DNA of 64,000 nucleotides from Adlercreutzia rubneri (GCF_009755265.1 NZ_WPOO01000009.1:1-64000), one strand, 5' to 3'; numbered from the stretch's first letter, positions 36,048 through 45,541 are shown. Numbers and translations: made by a program. The notes: generated from the letters alone by a model not told the origin.

Positions 36048-36767
36048 ATGGAAAAACGCGCGCACATACTGGTGGTGGACGACGAGCAGGCCATCGCCGA
36101 TCTGGTTGTCAACCTGCTCGTGGCCGAGGGCATGGACGCGCTGGCCTGCTACAGCGGACAGGCGGCCTTGGACATGCTCGCCCGCACGCCGTTCGACCTG
36201 GCCATCGTGGATATCATGATGCCGGGCATCGACGGCTTCGAACTCTGCGTTCGCATGCGCCAGATGCGGGACATTCCCGTCATCTTCCTCTCGGCGAAAG
36301 ACGAGGAGGCCGACCAAGTCGTCGGCTTCACCCTGGGCGCCGAGGACTACGTCACCAAGCCCTTCCGGCCCCGCGAATTGGTGGCCCGCGTGAAAGCGCG
36401 CCTACGCCGACGCCAAGCAGCGCCCCAGGCTTCCTCGACCCTGCTTTCCGCCGGCGCCATCGAGGTGGACTTGCGCACACATCTAGCCACGCTCCACGGC
36501 GAGCCTTTGCACCTCACCCCCAAGGAGTTCGCCATTCTGGCGATTCTGGCCCAGTCGGTCGGCTCACCGGTCTCGGCGGCCGATCTGTTCGAAGGGGCCT
36601 GGCACGAGCGCTTCGACGACGCGGCGGCCAACACGGTCATGGTGCACATCCGCCGCCTGCGCAAGAAGCTCGCCGATATCGACGCTTCCACGACGTTCAT
36701 CGAAACCGCCTGGGGCGTCGGCTACAAGCTGCGCGGTGCGCCCGGCGACACCGGCCATGGCGCTTAA
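36048..36767 (+). CDS. OmpR/VanR-family response regulator
   Basis: 239 residues. The receiver has the acidic pair VVDDEQ, the phospho-acceptor Asp in LAIVDIMMPG and the Lys in VTKPFRP. A winged-helix effector domain follows (LTPKEFAILAILAQS, TVMVHIRRLRKKL, ETAWGVGYKL). It overlaps the sensor kinase gene by 11 bases. Together they form a VanRS-like pair, possibly sensing envelope stress; the signal is unknown. Confidence 0.9.
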   Translation: MEKRAHILVVDDEQAIADLVVNLLVAEGMDALACYSGQAALDMLARTPFDLAIVDIMMPGIDGFELCVRMRQMRDIPVIFLSAKDEEADQVVGFTLGAEDYVTKPFRPRELVARVKARLRRRQAAPQASSTLLSAGAIEVDLRTHLATLHGEPLHLTPKEFAILAILAQSVGSPVSAADLFEGAWHERFDDAAANTVMVHIRRLRKKLADIDASTTFIETAWGVGYKLRGAPGDTGHGA

Positions 36768-38952
36768 AAGCGAGCAGGCCCGCGTCCTGCGCCGGCGCGT
36801 GCTCGGCGGCCTCATTCGCAACCTGCTGCTGTTCAGCGGGGCCTTCGCCCTGGCCTGCCTGGCCATCGAGACCTTCATGGTGCCTTCGATCGCGAACTGG
36901 GTAGCCGACTCAACCTCGTCCTGGCGCACCCTGAATTCCTCCGAGCAGTTCCAGCAGATCCTCACCGACCAGGGACTGCTCGACGATGCCAACCTCTTCG
37001 ACCTCTGGGTCAACGAGGCCGTCGAGAGCGGCTACTCCAACGATGCGGGCACTATCGCCGAGGTTCAAGGCGAAGTGAACGAGATGGAAGACGCCCTGGC
37101 GGAGTATGCAAGCATGATGGCCGACTCGCCCGAGAACGCCGAGGCGGCCGCGGCCTACGCCAAGGAACGGGCTGAGAAGCTCGGGGCGGATGTGGCCGTC
37201 GCCTCGGGCACCAACGCCGCGGCCATCGGCGACACGAGCGCCTTCATCGATGACGTGGCGCCCCTCGATGCCGAGACCGACGGCGCCCCGGACGACAAGA
37301 CCCTCTGGGCCGTTCCCCTCCTTCCCTATCAGACCATTCTGACGGCCGAGGGCATTTTCACCGACGAGGCGAGCGCCGCCCATGCCATGGCGGCGCTGCG
37401 CGTATCAGCATCCCTGCAGGAGCTGGGGCTTTCCCTGCCCGAGGCCCAAACGTTCATGCCGCCGGAGACCACGGTGGACGTGGCCACGCGGATTCTCGTC
37501 AGCGCCGCCGTCCTGGGCTACGATCAGCCAACGTTAAACGACCTTCTGCAAAGCGCCTTTCGCCAATCCCAGGAGCAGGCCTACAGCGCCTGGCTTGACC
37601 TGACCTCCGCCGAAGAGGCGCGGGCGCTGGGCGTCTCCGACGACCACCCCGTCTGGCAAGTCCAGTACGGCGAGGACGGCGTCTACCGCATGCGCGACGT
37701 CGCCACCTACACGTTCGTCAAGTCGTTCAAGCTCCCGCTGGCTCTACTCGTCTTCGTGGCCGGCTGGCTCGTCATCATCCTGCGGGCCCTGAACCGGTCG
37801 CTGCGCTACTTCGACGAGCTGTCCGGGGCCGTGGGCCGCTTGCTCGCCGACAAGGACGCCCCCATCGAGCTGCCGGCCGATCTGTCCATCGCCCGCAACG
37901 AGCTGGCGGTTATCCGCTCGCAGTCGCTGGCCGACGAGCGCGCCGCCCACGCCGCCGAGCAGCGCAAGAACGAGCTGGTGGCTTACTTGGCCCACGACAT
38001 CCGCACGCCGCTCACCTCGGTGCTCGGTTACCTAGACCTGCTGCACGAGACAACCGATCTGCCCCGTGAAACCCTGCGCAAGTACGCCGACATCGCCTAT
38101 TCGAAGGCCGAGCGCCTCGAAAGCCTCATCAACGAGTTCTTCGAGATCACCCGCTACAACCTGTCAGCCATTCCCATCGAGCGGGAGACTGTGGGAGTGC
38201 GCCTGTTCTGCCAGCAGGTGGCCGAGGCGTTCTTCCCCGAGGCCGCCGCCCGCAACATCCGCATCACCGTGGACGCCGCCGGCGCCGGCCAGTTCTTCAT
38301 CGACCCGGACAAGCTCGCCCGGGCGCTGGGCAACGTGCTGCGCAACGCCGTGGCCTACGCCGACGCGAACTCCGTCATCGCCATCGCCGCGCGCCAGGAC
38401 GCCCGCACGACCACCATCACCGTAGCCAACCGCGGACGCGAGATATCCGACGCCCATCTGGAGACCATCTTCGAGAAGTTCTACCGCGAAGACGGGGCGC
38501 GCTCGTCGAAGAAGGGCGGTGCGGGGCTGGGGCTCGCCATTGCCAGGGAAATCGTCGTGGCGCACCACGGCGACATCGAGGCGGCAAGCGAGCGCGGCGT
38601 CACCGTGTTCACCCTGCGCATTCCCACCCAGGGGGAGGAGATTGAAGGAGCAGCCGCCGCGCCGCGCATCCCGGGCGCGCCCGAGGGCCTCCAGCGGCCG
38701 GTTGCGCCCGTGCCGCCCCGCACCGCGCGGCCGGCGGGCGTGCGGGCAATTTCCACGCCGCCTTCCGCGACGACGCGCCGCGGGGCCTCCGCCCGTCCGA
38801 ATCCGCAGCACCCCGTCGGCGAACGGACGCACGCGCCGCGCCAAGGTACCTCTCCGTTAAATCCTCGTAACGCTCGCCATGGACAGGTTCCCGCGCGTAA
38901 GACGGTACGCGATAATGATGCGACACCCCGGCGGCGCGGCCTGTCCCGCTAG
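36757..38952 (+). CDS. Sensor histidine kinase with large extracellular domain (VanS-like)
   Basis: 731 residues from the ATG at 36757. Membrane helices lie at about 20-45 and 325-347, giving an external domain of ~280 residues, which is large for VanS. HAMP-like linker, then the H-box ELVAYLAHDIRTPLTSVLGY, N box ALGNVLRNAVAYADAN, and G boxes including GAGLGLAIAREIV. A C-terminal ~105-residue tail rich in Pro, Arg and Ala lies beyond the kinase core. It is low-complexity and may be poorly conserved. The partner response regulator is upstream. Confidence 0.87.
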   Translation: MALKSEQARVLRRRVLGGLIRNLLLFSGAFALACLAIETFMVPSIANWVADSTSSWRTLNSSEQFQQILTDQGLLDDANLFDLWVNEAVESGYSNDAGTIAEVQGEVNEMEDALAEYASMMADSPENAEAAAAYAKERAEKLGADVAVASGTNAAAIGDTSAFIDDVAPLDAETDGAPDDKTLWAVPLLPYQTILTAEGIFTDEASAAHAMAALRVSASLQELGLSLPEAQTFMPPETTVDVATRILVSAAVLGYDQPTLNDLLQSAFRQSQEQAYSAWLDLTSAEEARALGVSDDHPVWQVQYGEDGVYRMRDVATYTFVKSFKLPLALLVFVAGWLVIILRALNRSLRYFDELSGAVGRLLADKDAPIELPADLSIARNELAVIRSQSLADERAAHAAEQRKNELVAYLAHDIRTPLTSVLGYLDLLHETTDLPRETLRKYADIAYSKAERLESLINEFFEITRYNLSAIPIERETVGVRLFCQQVAEAFFPEAAARNIRITVDAAGAGQFFIDPDKLARALGNVLRNAVAYADANSVIAIAARQDARTTTITVANRGREISDAHLETIFEKFYREDGARSSKKGGAGLGLAIAREIVVAHHGDIEAASERGVTVFTLRIPTQGEEIEGAAAAPRIPGAPEGLQRPVAPVPPRTARPAGVRAISTPPSATTRRGASARPNPQHPVGERTHAPRQGTSPLNPRNARHGQVPARKTVRDNDATPRRRGLSR

Positions 38953-39022
38953 CTTCAAAACCAAAGCGAGCGTCAGCCCGAAGCGCCGTTTTCCTACTCA
39001 GCGAACACCCAAGGAGGCACCA

Positions 39023-40012
39023 TTGAACCCCATCCGCATCGGCATTCTCGGCTATGGCAATCTCGGCCGCGGCATTGAACTGGCCGTCGCCGCCAACGAC
39101 GATATGGAACTGGTGGGCGTGTTCACCCGCCGCGACCCGGCCACCGTGCATCCGCTCGGCGAGAACGTCGCCGTCTGGCCCGCCACGGAGCTGGCCGCCC
39201 ATACCGACGACATCGACGTGCTCATGCTCGCCGGCGGCTCCGCCACCGACCTGCCCGAGCAGACCCCGGCAGCCGCTGCGCTCTACAACGTGGTCGACTC
39301 CTTCGACACCCATGCCAACATCCCGGCGCACTTCGCCGCCGTCGATGCGGTGGCCCGCGAGACGGGGCACGTGGCCGTCATCTCGGTGGGCTGGGATCCG
39401 GGCATGTTCTCGGTCTCGCGCGTTTACGCCAACGCCATCATGCCCAACGGCGCCGACTACACCTTCTGGGGCCGCGGCGTCTCCCAGGGGCACTCCGACG
39501 CCATCCGCCGCATCCCCGGCGTGGTGGACGCCCGCCAGTACACGGTGCCCGTGCCCGAGGCGCTGGAGGCCGTGCGCTCCGGTGCCAACCCGGAGCTGAC
39601 CACGCGTCAGAAGCACACCCGCGAGTGCTTCGTCGTGGCCGAAGAGGGTGCCGATACGGCTGCCATCGAAGAGGCCATCGTCACGATGCCGAACTACTTC
39701 GCCGACTACGACACCACGGTCACCTTCATTTCTCAGGAAGAGCTCGACCGCGATCACGCCGGCATTCCCCACGGCGGCTCGGTCATCCGCACTGGCACCA
39801 CGGGTGCCGCCGGCGAGAACACCCACGTGATCGAGTACTCGCTGAAGCTCGATTCCAACCCGGAGTTCACCGGCAGCGTGCTCGTCGCCTGCGCCCGCGC
39901 CTGCTGGCGCATGGCCTGCGCGGGCGAGACGGGCTGTCGCACCATCTTCGACATCGCGCCTGCGCTGCTCTCGCCCATGACCCCCGAGGAGCTCCGCGCG
40001 AAGATGCTGTAA
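39023..40012 (+). CDS. ddh: Meso-diaminopimelate dehydrogenase
   Basis: 329 residues from a TTG at 39023 with AAGGAGG at 5-base spacing; the longer frame overlaps the kinase gene. The NADPH-binding start is IRIGILGYGNLGRGIELAV. Signatures include TFWGRGVSQGHSDAIRRI and the substrate-binding WDPGMFSVSR. It makes meso-diaminopimelate directly from tetrahydrodipicolinate, a one-step branch of lysine/peptidoglycan synthesis. It sits alone, ending before the inverted-repeat pair at 40055. Confidence 0.93.
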   Translation: MNPIRIGILGYGNLGRGIELAVAANDDMELVGVFTRRDPATVHPLGENVAVWPATELAAHTDDIDVLMLAGGSATDLPEQTPAAAALYNVVDSFDTHANIPAHFAAVDAVARETGHVAVISVGWDPGMFSVSRVYANAIMPNGADYTFWGRGVSQGHSDAIRRIPGVVDARQYTVPVPEALEAVRSGANPELTTRQKHTRECFVVAEEGADTAAIEEAIVTMPNYFADYDTTVTFISQEELDRDHAGIPHGGSVIRTGTTGAAGENTHVIEYSLKLDSNPEFTGSVLVACARACWRMACAGETGCRTIFDIAPALLSPMTPEELRAKML

Positions 40013-40054
40013 GAGGTCCTTCCAGCAAATCTTCCTCTCAATTTGGGGACATAT

Positions 40055-40198
40055 TTTCGAGTTGTTAGACTTCCACATCCTGCAAAGCAAAAGAAAAGGG
40101 CTCGACACGAGTCCTTTTCTTGCTTTTCGGCCTCTTTTCAGCCTGTTTTTCAACCCCAGCTCACCAAGCCGCTCCCAGCCATGTCTAACAAATCGAAA
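40055..40198. repeat. Paired inverted repeat, copy C of a dispersed family
   Basis: Left arm TTTCGAGTTGTTAGAC at 40055-40070 and right arm 40183-40198, which is its complement with one mismatch (15 of 16). The 112 enclosed bases contain a terminator hairpin (40091-40121). Located between the convergent ddh and accDA genes. Confidence 0.75.
40091..40121. terminator. Bidirectional intrinsic terminator
   Basis: AAGAAAAGG with CCTTTTCTT, plus a CTCG/CGAG inner stem around an ACA loop (14-bp stem with one G/T mismatch). Flanking A- and T-rich sequence would serve ddh on the + strand and accDA on the minus strand. Confidence 0.7.
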
Positions 40199-40259
40199 TT
40201 CTGCGACCAGAACGGCAACGAGATTGCTCCGGGCAAAAAAGGAGCGGCAGAAACCACTC

Positions 40260-42872
40260 CTAGAACTTCGCGAAGCGCTCTTGGCGTTGGCGGACCAACT
40301 CGTCGGGAGCAAGGTCGGCCAGCTCCTTGTAGGCGTCACGCACGTAATCGCGCACAGCAGCGACGGCCTCCTCCGGATTCTCGTGGGCCGGGCCCTCCCC
40401 TTCCGAAATGACCGCATCGATGATGCCGCATTCCAGCACCGAGGCGGCGTCCATCCGCATGGCCTCGGCGGCCTCGGGCGCGCGGGTGCGATCCTTCCAC
40501 AGGATGGAGGCGAAGCCCTCCGGCGAGAGCACCGAGTACACCGCATGCTCCTGCATGGCCACGCGGTTGCCCACGGCCAGCGCCAAGGCGCCCCCGCTTC
40601 CGCCCTCGCCCAGAAGCACGCTCACCACCGGAACGGTAAGGCCCGCCATGGCCACCAGATTGTCGGCGATGGCGTTGCCCTGGCCGCGCTCCTCGGCCTC
40701 GGTGCCGCAGAAGGCGCCCTGGGTGTCCACCAAACAGAGAATCGGCCGGCCGAACTTCTCCGCCTCGCGCATGAGGCGCAGCGACTTGCGGTAGCCCTCG
40801 GGCTGGGGGCATCCGAAGTTGCGGGCCACGCGGTCGGCCAAGTTCACGCCCTTCTCCTGGGCAATGACCGTCACGGGATGCCCCGAGATCCACCCGATGC
40901 CGGCGAGGATGGCCCCGTCGTCGGCGAAGGCGCGGTCGCCGTGCAGCTCGATGAAGCCCTCCACGATGCCGTCGAGGTAGCGTCGGGCCGTGGGACGGCG
41001 CACGTTGCGGGCGATCTGCACGGACTCCCAGGCGCTGCCCGAAGCGGCCTCGCAGCTCACCCCGGACTTGCGGGCCTCGCGCCGGGCATGGCGCTCCAGC
41101 TCGCGGCGGGACGCCTCCTCGGCTTCCTCGGGGGTTTCCGGGCGCCCGATGAGCTCGCCCACCACCGGCACTGACTCGGCCAGGCTGCGCCACAACCCCG
41201 CGGCCTCCTCGTCGCGGATGCGCTCGCCAACGGCTCGGGCCTCGGGCGCCACGTCCACCGAGCCGTAGGCGTCCGCGCCCACCGACAGCGCGTCCATGAC
41301 GCTGTGGTAGGTGACGATGCGCCCCGGGTCGTCGGCCGGGGCGTGCAGGGCCAGAAGCTGGGCCAGCACGCTGCGCATCTGGGAGCGTTCCACGATGGCG
41401 TCGATAAGCCCGTGCTCGAGCGCGAACTCCGCCGTCTGGAAGCCCTCGGGCAGCTCCTGCTTGATGGTGTCGCGGATGACCCGCTGGCCGGCGAACCCGA
41501 TGAGCGCGCCGGGCTCGGCCAAGACGATATCGCCCTGCATGGCGAACGACGCCGTCACGCCGCCGGTCGTGGGGTCGGTGAGCACGGTGATGAAGGGCAG
41601 ACGGGCCGCCCCCAAACGCTCCACGGCGCAGGACACTTTCGCCATCTGCATGAGCGAGATGAGGCCCTCCTGCATGCGGGCGCCGCCGGAGGCGCAGAAC
41701 ACGACGACGGGCAGCCGCTCGGCGATGGCGCGATCGATCATCGCGGCCACCTTCTCGCCCACCACGTGTCCCATGGAGCCCATGAAGAAGCCGGACTCCA
41801 TGACCCCTACGGCCAAAGGCAGCCCCGCGATGGTCGCGCGTCCCGTGCGCACCGCTTCCTCAAGGCCACTCTTCTCGCGCTGATCGGCGATCTTCTCCGG
41901 GTAGCCCGGGAAGTCCAGCGGGTTGGAGTCGGGCATGACCGCGTTCCACTCCTCGAACGAGCCGGCGTCCACCGTGGCGGCCAGGCGCTCGTCGGAGCGC
42001 AGGCGCTGCAGGGTGCCGCAAGCCGGGCAATAGCCGCCGAGCTCGATGATCTCCTCCTTGTCGAAGAAGAGCTTGCACTTGTGGCAGCGGCGCCAATGGG
42101 TGGGGCCCTCGTCGTCGTCCGCCACCCGAGCCGGCTCGTTTTCCCAGGGCGCCTCGGAGGGCGACGCCGCACCGAGCGCGGGCGCGACGCCGGCGGGCAG
42201 AAGCTCCACCCAACCGGTGCGCAGAGTGCCCTCGGTGGCCGGGGCGAACACGCGCAGGCCGCGCTTGGCGGCGTGACGTAGGAAATAGGCGTCCTCCGCG
42301 AGCGACGCCTTGGCGCTGTCGAGGAAGATGAGCGTCGCGCCGCAGGCCTTGGCCGCCGAGAGCACTGTGTAGATGTTGGCGGAAAGCGTGTCGGCGTCCA
42401 CGTCGGCCGTGGTGCTGCCCAGGTTGTAGGTGGGCAGCATGCGCCGGGCGAAACCGTCCAGCGAGCGGTTGTCCACCGTGGCGAAGACCACATCGAGGCC
42501 CGCCTGCTCCATGGGCACCACGAAGGCCCGGGCGTTCTTGGCCGAAGCGATAACGAGGGCCCGGGGCTTCTCGGCGGTTCGCGCCGCATCGACGGCGAAG
42601 TCGTCGCCGATGGTGGACCGAACGTGCTCGGAGACGTCGGCCACCTTCTCCTCCGGGTCGCGATGGGCCGCGCCGGGGCGGGCCCCCACCAGGGCCGCCG
42701 CCGTATCCGGCAAGGTGCCGGCCGCCTCCACGATGGCGTCCAGAGCGTAGGAGACCGCCGACTTCAGCGAGCCGTCCTCGGGCGCCTCGGGGGCCGCAGA
42801 GCCGTCCTCAAACTCGGAGACGAAGTTCCCCGCCGTGTCGAAGCTGATGTACTTGGAAGCCGCTTTGGCCAT
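40260..42872 (-). CDS. accDA: Fused acetyl-CoA carboxylase carboxyltransferase, AccD plus AccA, with an N-terminal biotin-carboxylase-like domain
   Basis: 870 residues. About 100-210 resembles a biotin carboxylase N-domain (ALVIASAKNARAFVVPMEQA and a terminal RVFAP in place of IGP). A Zn ribbon CHKC/CPAC opens the beta-type crotonase domain (about 265-555), and the alpha-type half begins near 600 (RRPTARRYLDGIVEGFIELH). Both halves carry the crotonase Gly-rich sites. The carboxyltransferase moves a carboxyl from carboxybiotin to acetyl-CoA, giving malonyl-CoA. It is the last gene of the fab operon, 2 bases after fabZ. No accB or accC is visible in the window. The N-domain lacks any ATP-grasp region, so it is probably structural or a docking element. 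Confidence 0.88.
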   Translation of the reverse strand: MAKAASKYISFDTAGNFVSEFEDGSAAPEAPEDGSLKSAVSYALDAIVEAAGTLPDTAAALVGARPGAAHRDPEEKVADVSEHVRSTIGDDFAVDAARTAEKPRALVIASAKNARAFVVPMEQAGLDVVFATVDNRSLDGFARRMLPTYNLGSTTADVDADTLSANIYTVLSAAKACGATLIFLDSAKASLAEDAYFLRHAAKRGLRVFAPATEGTLRTGWVELLPAGVAPALGAASPSEAPWENEPARVADDDEGPTHWRRCHKCKLFFDKEEIIELGGYCPACGTLQRLRSDERLAATVDAGSFEEWNAVMPDSNPLDFPGYPEKIADQREKSGLEEAVRTGRATIAGLPLAVGVMESGFFMGSMGHVVGEKVAAMIDRAIAERLPVVVFCASGGARMQEGLISLMQMAKVSCAVERLGAARLPFITVLTDPTTGGVTASFAMQGDIVLAEPGALIGFAGQRVIRDTIKQELPEGFQTAEFALEHGLIDAIVERSQMRSVLAQLLALHAPADDPGRIVTYHSVMDALSVGADAYGSVDVAPEARAVGERIRDEEAAGLWRSLAESVPVVGELIGRPETPEEAEEASRRELERHARREARKSGVSCEAASGSAWESVQIARNVRRPTARRYLDGIVEGFIELHGDRAFADDGAILAGIGWISGHPVTVIAQEKGVNLADRVARNFGCPQPEGYRKSLRLMREAEKFGRPILCLVDTQGAFCGTEAEERGQGNAIADNLVAMAGLTVPVVSVLLGEGGSGGALALAVGNRVAMQEHAVYSVLSPEGFASILWKDRTRAPEAAEAMRMDAASVLECGIIDAVISEGEGPAHENPEEAVAAVRDYVRDAYKELADLAPDELVRQRQERFAKF

Positions 42873-42874
42873 GT

Positions 42875-43336
42875 CTACTCCTTGGGTGCGAGCACGTACT
42901 TCTGGGTGGCCGTGGCGCAGATCTCGCCGTCCACGGAGGCCTCCACCTCGGCCACCACGAGGCGTCGCGACGACTTCACGATGGTCGCGCGCAGCGTCAC
43001 GGTGTCACCGGGGGCCACCTGGCGGCGGAACTTCGCTGCGTCTATGCCGGTGAGAAAGCCGATGCACCCGCGCAGCTCGGGCGCCTGAAGCACGGCGATG
43101 GAGGCGCACTGGGCGAGCGCCTCCATGATGATGACGCCGGGCAGCACCGGATGGTCGGGGAAGTGCCCGCGGAAGATATCCAGATCAGCCGGTACGTCCA
43201 GCTCGCCTTCGATGGAAGCGCCGGGCTCGATGGCCATAATGCGGCTCACCCACACGAACGGATCGCGATGGGGCAGAATCCCCTCGATGACCTCGCGCCC
43301 CCAGGGCAGCGGCGCCATCGCGTTCTCCTCAGTCAT
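42875..43336 (-). CDS. fabZ: 3-hydroxyacyl-ACP dehydratase FabZ
   Basis: 153 residues, hot-dog fold. The catalytic His lies in ILPHRDPFVWV and the Glu in VIIMEALAQ. It removes water from 3-hydroxyacyl-ACP. AAGGAG lies 6 bases before the ATG at 43336. Separated from fabF by 161 bases that contain a REP-like repeat, unlike the tight spacing of the other fab genes. Confidence 0.93.
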   Translation of the reverse strand: MTEENAMAPLPWGREVIEGILPHRDPFVWVSRIMAIEPGASIEGELDVPADLDIFRGHFPDHPVLPGVIIMEALAQCASIAVLQAPELRGCIGFLTGIDAAKFRRQVAPGDTVTLRATIVKSSRRLVVAEVEASVDGEICATATQKYVLAPKE

Positions 43337-43378
43337 ACGTTTCTCCTTGCAACATTCTTTCGATCCTCATCTCGCCTT

Positions 43379-43482
43379 CCGTAGGGGCCGACCTTGGTCG
43401 GCCCTCGTTCGCGAGGACGTCGACGCTTCGCGTCAGCCCCGCCGGACCGCGAGCCCAGGGCCGACCGAGGTCGGCCCCTACG
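43379..43482. repeat. REP-like double-hairpin repeat, copy 2
   Basis: Outer arms CCGTAGGGG and CCCCTACG enclose GGCCGACCTTGGTCGGCC and GGCCGACCGAGGTCGGCC, with a GC-rich centre. It sits between fabF and fabZ, inside the operon, where it may shape mRNA stability. Confidence 0.8.
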
Positions 43483-43497
43483 AGAGGGTGAAGCTCC

Positions 43498-44784
43498 CTA
43501 ACCTTTGTAGGGCGAGAAGGCCAGAGCGGCGTTGTGGCCGCCGAAGCCCAGCGAGGTCGACAGGGCCACCTTCTGCGGATAGTCGGTGACCGCCTCGGTG
43601 ACCACGGCCACGGGGCAGTCCTCGGCGGCCTCGGCGAAGCCGGCCGTGGGGGGCACCGCGTCGCGCGCCACGGACAGGGCGCACACGATGGCCTCCACCG
43701 CGCCGGCGGCGCCGAGCATGTGGCCCGTGGTGCCCTTCACGGAGGTGACCGGCACCGAAGCGGCCGCTTCCACACCGCCCATCAGGTTCGCGAGCGCCTT
43801 CGACTCCGTGGCGTCGTTGGCCGGCGTGCCCGTGCCGTGGGCGTTCAGGTGCCCCAAATCGGCCGGGGTGAAGCCGCCCTCGGCCAGAGCGGCGGCCATG
43901 GCAGCGGTGATGGCGGTGGCCTCCGGGTCGGGCGCGGTCATGTGATAGGCGTCGCCCGTGCTGCCGAAGCCGGTGATCTCGGCGATGGGCGCAGCGCCGC
44001 GGGCCAGAGCGCTTTCCAAAGACTCGATGACGAGCGCGCCGGCCCCCTCGCCGGCCACGAACCCGCCGCGGCGGGCGTCGAAGGGCAGCGAGGCCTCTTT
44101 GGGATCCTCGGCGCGGGTAAGGGCCGACAAATTCGTGAAGCCGGCGATGCAGATGGGGCTCACGGACTCCTCCGTGCCGCCCACGAGCGCCGCGTCGATG
44201 TAGCCGTGGCGGATGTCGCGCAGCGCCGTGCCGATGCAATGGGCGCCGGTGGCGCAGGCGGTCACCACGTTCAGGCACTCGCCGCGCATGCCGTAGCGGA
44301 TGGCCAGGTTGCCCGCGGCGATGTTCCCGATCATCGTGGGAATGAACAGGGGGTTCACGCGCTTGGGGCCCTTCTCCTCCAAGGTGGCGAAGCTCTTCTG
44401 CAGCTCGTCGATGCCGCCGATGCCGGTGCCGAACACCACGGCGATGCGATCGCGGTTCTCGTCGGTCACTTCCAAGCCGGACTGGGCCAGCGCCTCGTCG
44501 GCCGCCACGATGGCGTACTGCACGAAGCGCTCGAAGCGGCGCGCCTCCTTCTTGGTCAGGCCGTGCTCGGTGCCATCGAAGTCGCGCACCTCGCCGGCGA
44601 TGTGCACCTCGTACTCGCTCGTATCGAAGCGCTCGATGGGCGCGATGCAGCAGCCGCGCTCCATGAGCGTCTCCCACAGCGCCTCGGCGCCCACACCGGC
44701 CGGCGTCACCGCGCCCACGCCGGTGATGACGACGCGATGGGTGCCGTCGGGCCGCCGGGTCTGGATGCTCTCGTTCTCGCTCAT
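43498..44784 (-). CDS. fabF: Beta-ketoacyl-ACP synthase II (FabF)
   Basis: 428 residues from ATG 44784 (GGAGG upstream). It overlaps fabG by 4 bases. The active-site Cys is in VTACATGAHCIGTAL, His in NAHGTGTPANDATE and KGTTGHMLGAAGAVEA. It extends acyl-ACP with malonyl-ACP. Sits between fabG and the REP repeat that precedes fabZ. Confidence 0.93.
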   Translation of the reverse strand: MSENESIQTRRPDGTHRVVITGVGAVTPAGVGAEALWETLMERGCCIAPIERFDTSEYEVHIAGEVRDFDGTEHGLTKKEARRFERFVQYAIVAADEALAQSGLEVTDENRDRIAVVFGTGIGGIDELQKSFATLEEKGPKRVNPLFIPTMIGNIAAGNLAIRYGMRGECLNVVTACATGAHCIGTALRDIRHGYIDAALVGGTEESVSPICIAGFTNLSALTRAEDPKEASLPFDARRGGFVAGEGAGALVIESLESALARGAAPIAEITGFGSTGDAYHMTAPDPEATAITAAMAAALAEGGFTPADLGHLNAHGTGTPANDATESKALANLMGGVEAAASVPVTSVKGTTGHMLGAAGAVEAIVCALSVARDAVPPTAGFAEAAEDCPVAVVTEAVTDYPQKVALSTSLGFGGHNAALAFSPYKG

Positions 44785-45539
44785 AAAGACATTCCTCCGT
44801 CCACGCAGATGACCTGACCGGTAATATAGGACGCCTCGTCCGAGGCGAGGAAGCGCACCAAATGCGCGATGTCGTCCGGCTCGCCCAAGCGCCCGCTGCC
44901 GATGCGGCTCACGATAGCCTCGCGCTGGGCATCGGAGAGCGCATCGGTCATATCGGTGGCAATGAATCCCGGCGCCACGGCGTTGGCCGTGATGTTGCGG
45001 CGCGCAAGCTCCCGGGCGAGCGACTTCGTGAGCCCGATGACGCCGGCCTTGGAGGCGGCGTAGTTCACCTGGCCCGCGTTGCCGTACACGCCCACCACGC
45101 TGGACATGTTCACGATGCGACCCCAACGCTGCTTCATCATCAGCTTCGCGGCGGCGCGGCAGCAATGGAAGGTGCCCTTCAGGTTGATGTCGATGACGGC
45201 GTCGAAGTCGTCGTCGGACATGCGGGCGGCCAGGCCGTCGCGGGTGATGCCGGCGTTGTTCACGAGCACGTCCACCCGCCCGTTGGCCTCGGTCGCAGCG
45301 GCGATAAGCGCGTTGGCCTCCTCTTCTATGGCCACGTTGGCGGCCACGGCCAGGGTTTCCACACCGAACTCTTCGGCGATCTCGGCGGCTACCGCCTCGG
45401 CGGCGGGCAGGCTGCGCTCAGAAGAGCTGTTCACCACCACGTTCATGCCGGCGGCCGCCAGCTCGCGGGCCACGGCGCGTCCGATGCCGCGGGTGGAGCC
45501 GGTCACCACGGCGCAACGGCGATTCTCTGATTCGGTCAC
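44781..45539 (-). CDS. fabG: 3-oxoacyl-ACP reductase FabG
   Basis: 252 residues, classical short-chain dehydrogenase. Cofactor motif TGSTRGIGRAV, NNAG motif, catalytic Tyr and Lys in NYAASKAGVIG. GTG start two bases after the fabD stop, with AAAGGA before it. It reduces 3-oxoacyl-ACP with NADPH. Confidence 0.93.
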   Translation of the reverse strand: MTESENRRCAVVTGSTRGIGRAVARELAAAGMNVVVNSSSERSLPAAEAVAAEIAEEFGVETLAVAANVAIEEEANALIAAATEANGRVDVLVNNAGITRDGLAARMSDDDFDAVIDINLKGTFHCCRAAAKLMMKQRWGRIVNMSSVVGVYGNAGQVNYAASKAGVIGLTKSLARELARRNITANAVAPGFIATDMTDALSDAQREAIVSRIGSGRLGEPDDIAHLVRFLASDEASYITGQVICVDGGMSL

Positions 45540-45541
45540 AT

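Noticed and set aside
36757..38952. Van-type glycopeptide resistance
   Set aside because: Only the regulator/kinase pair resembles VanRS; no vanA/H/X ligase genes are present.
43534..44817. 427-residue open frame opposite fabF
   Set aside because: Antisense shadow; fabF is unambiguous.
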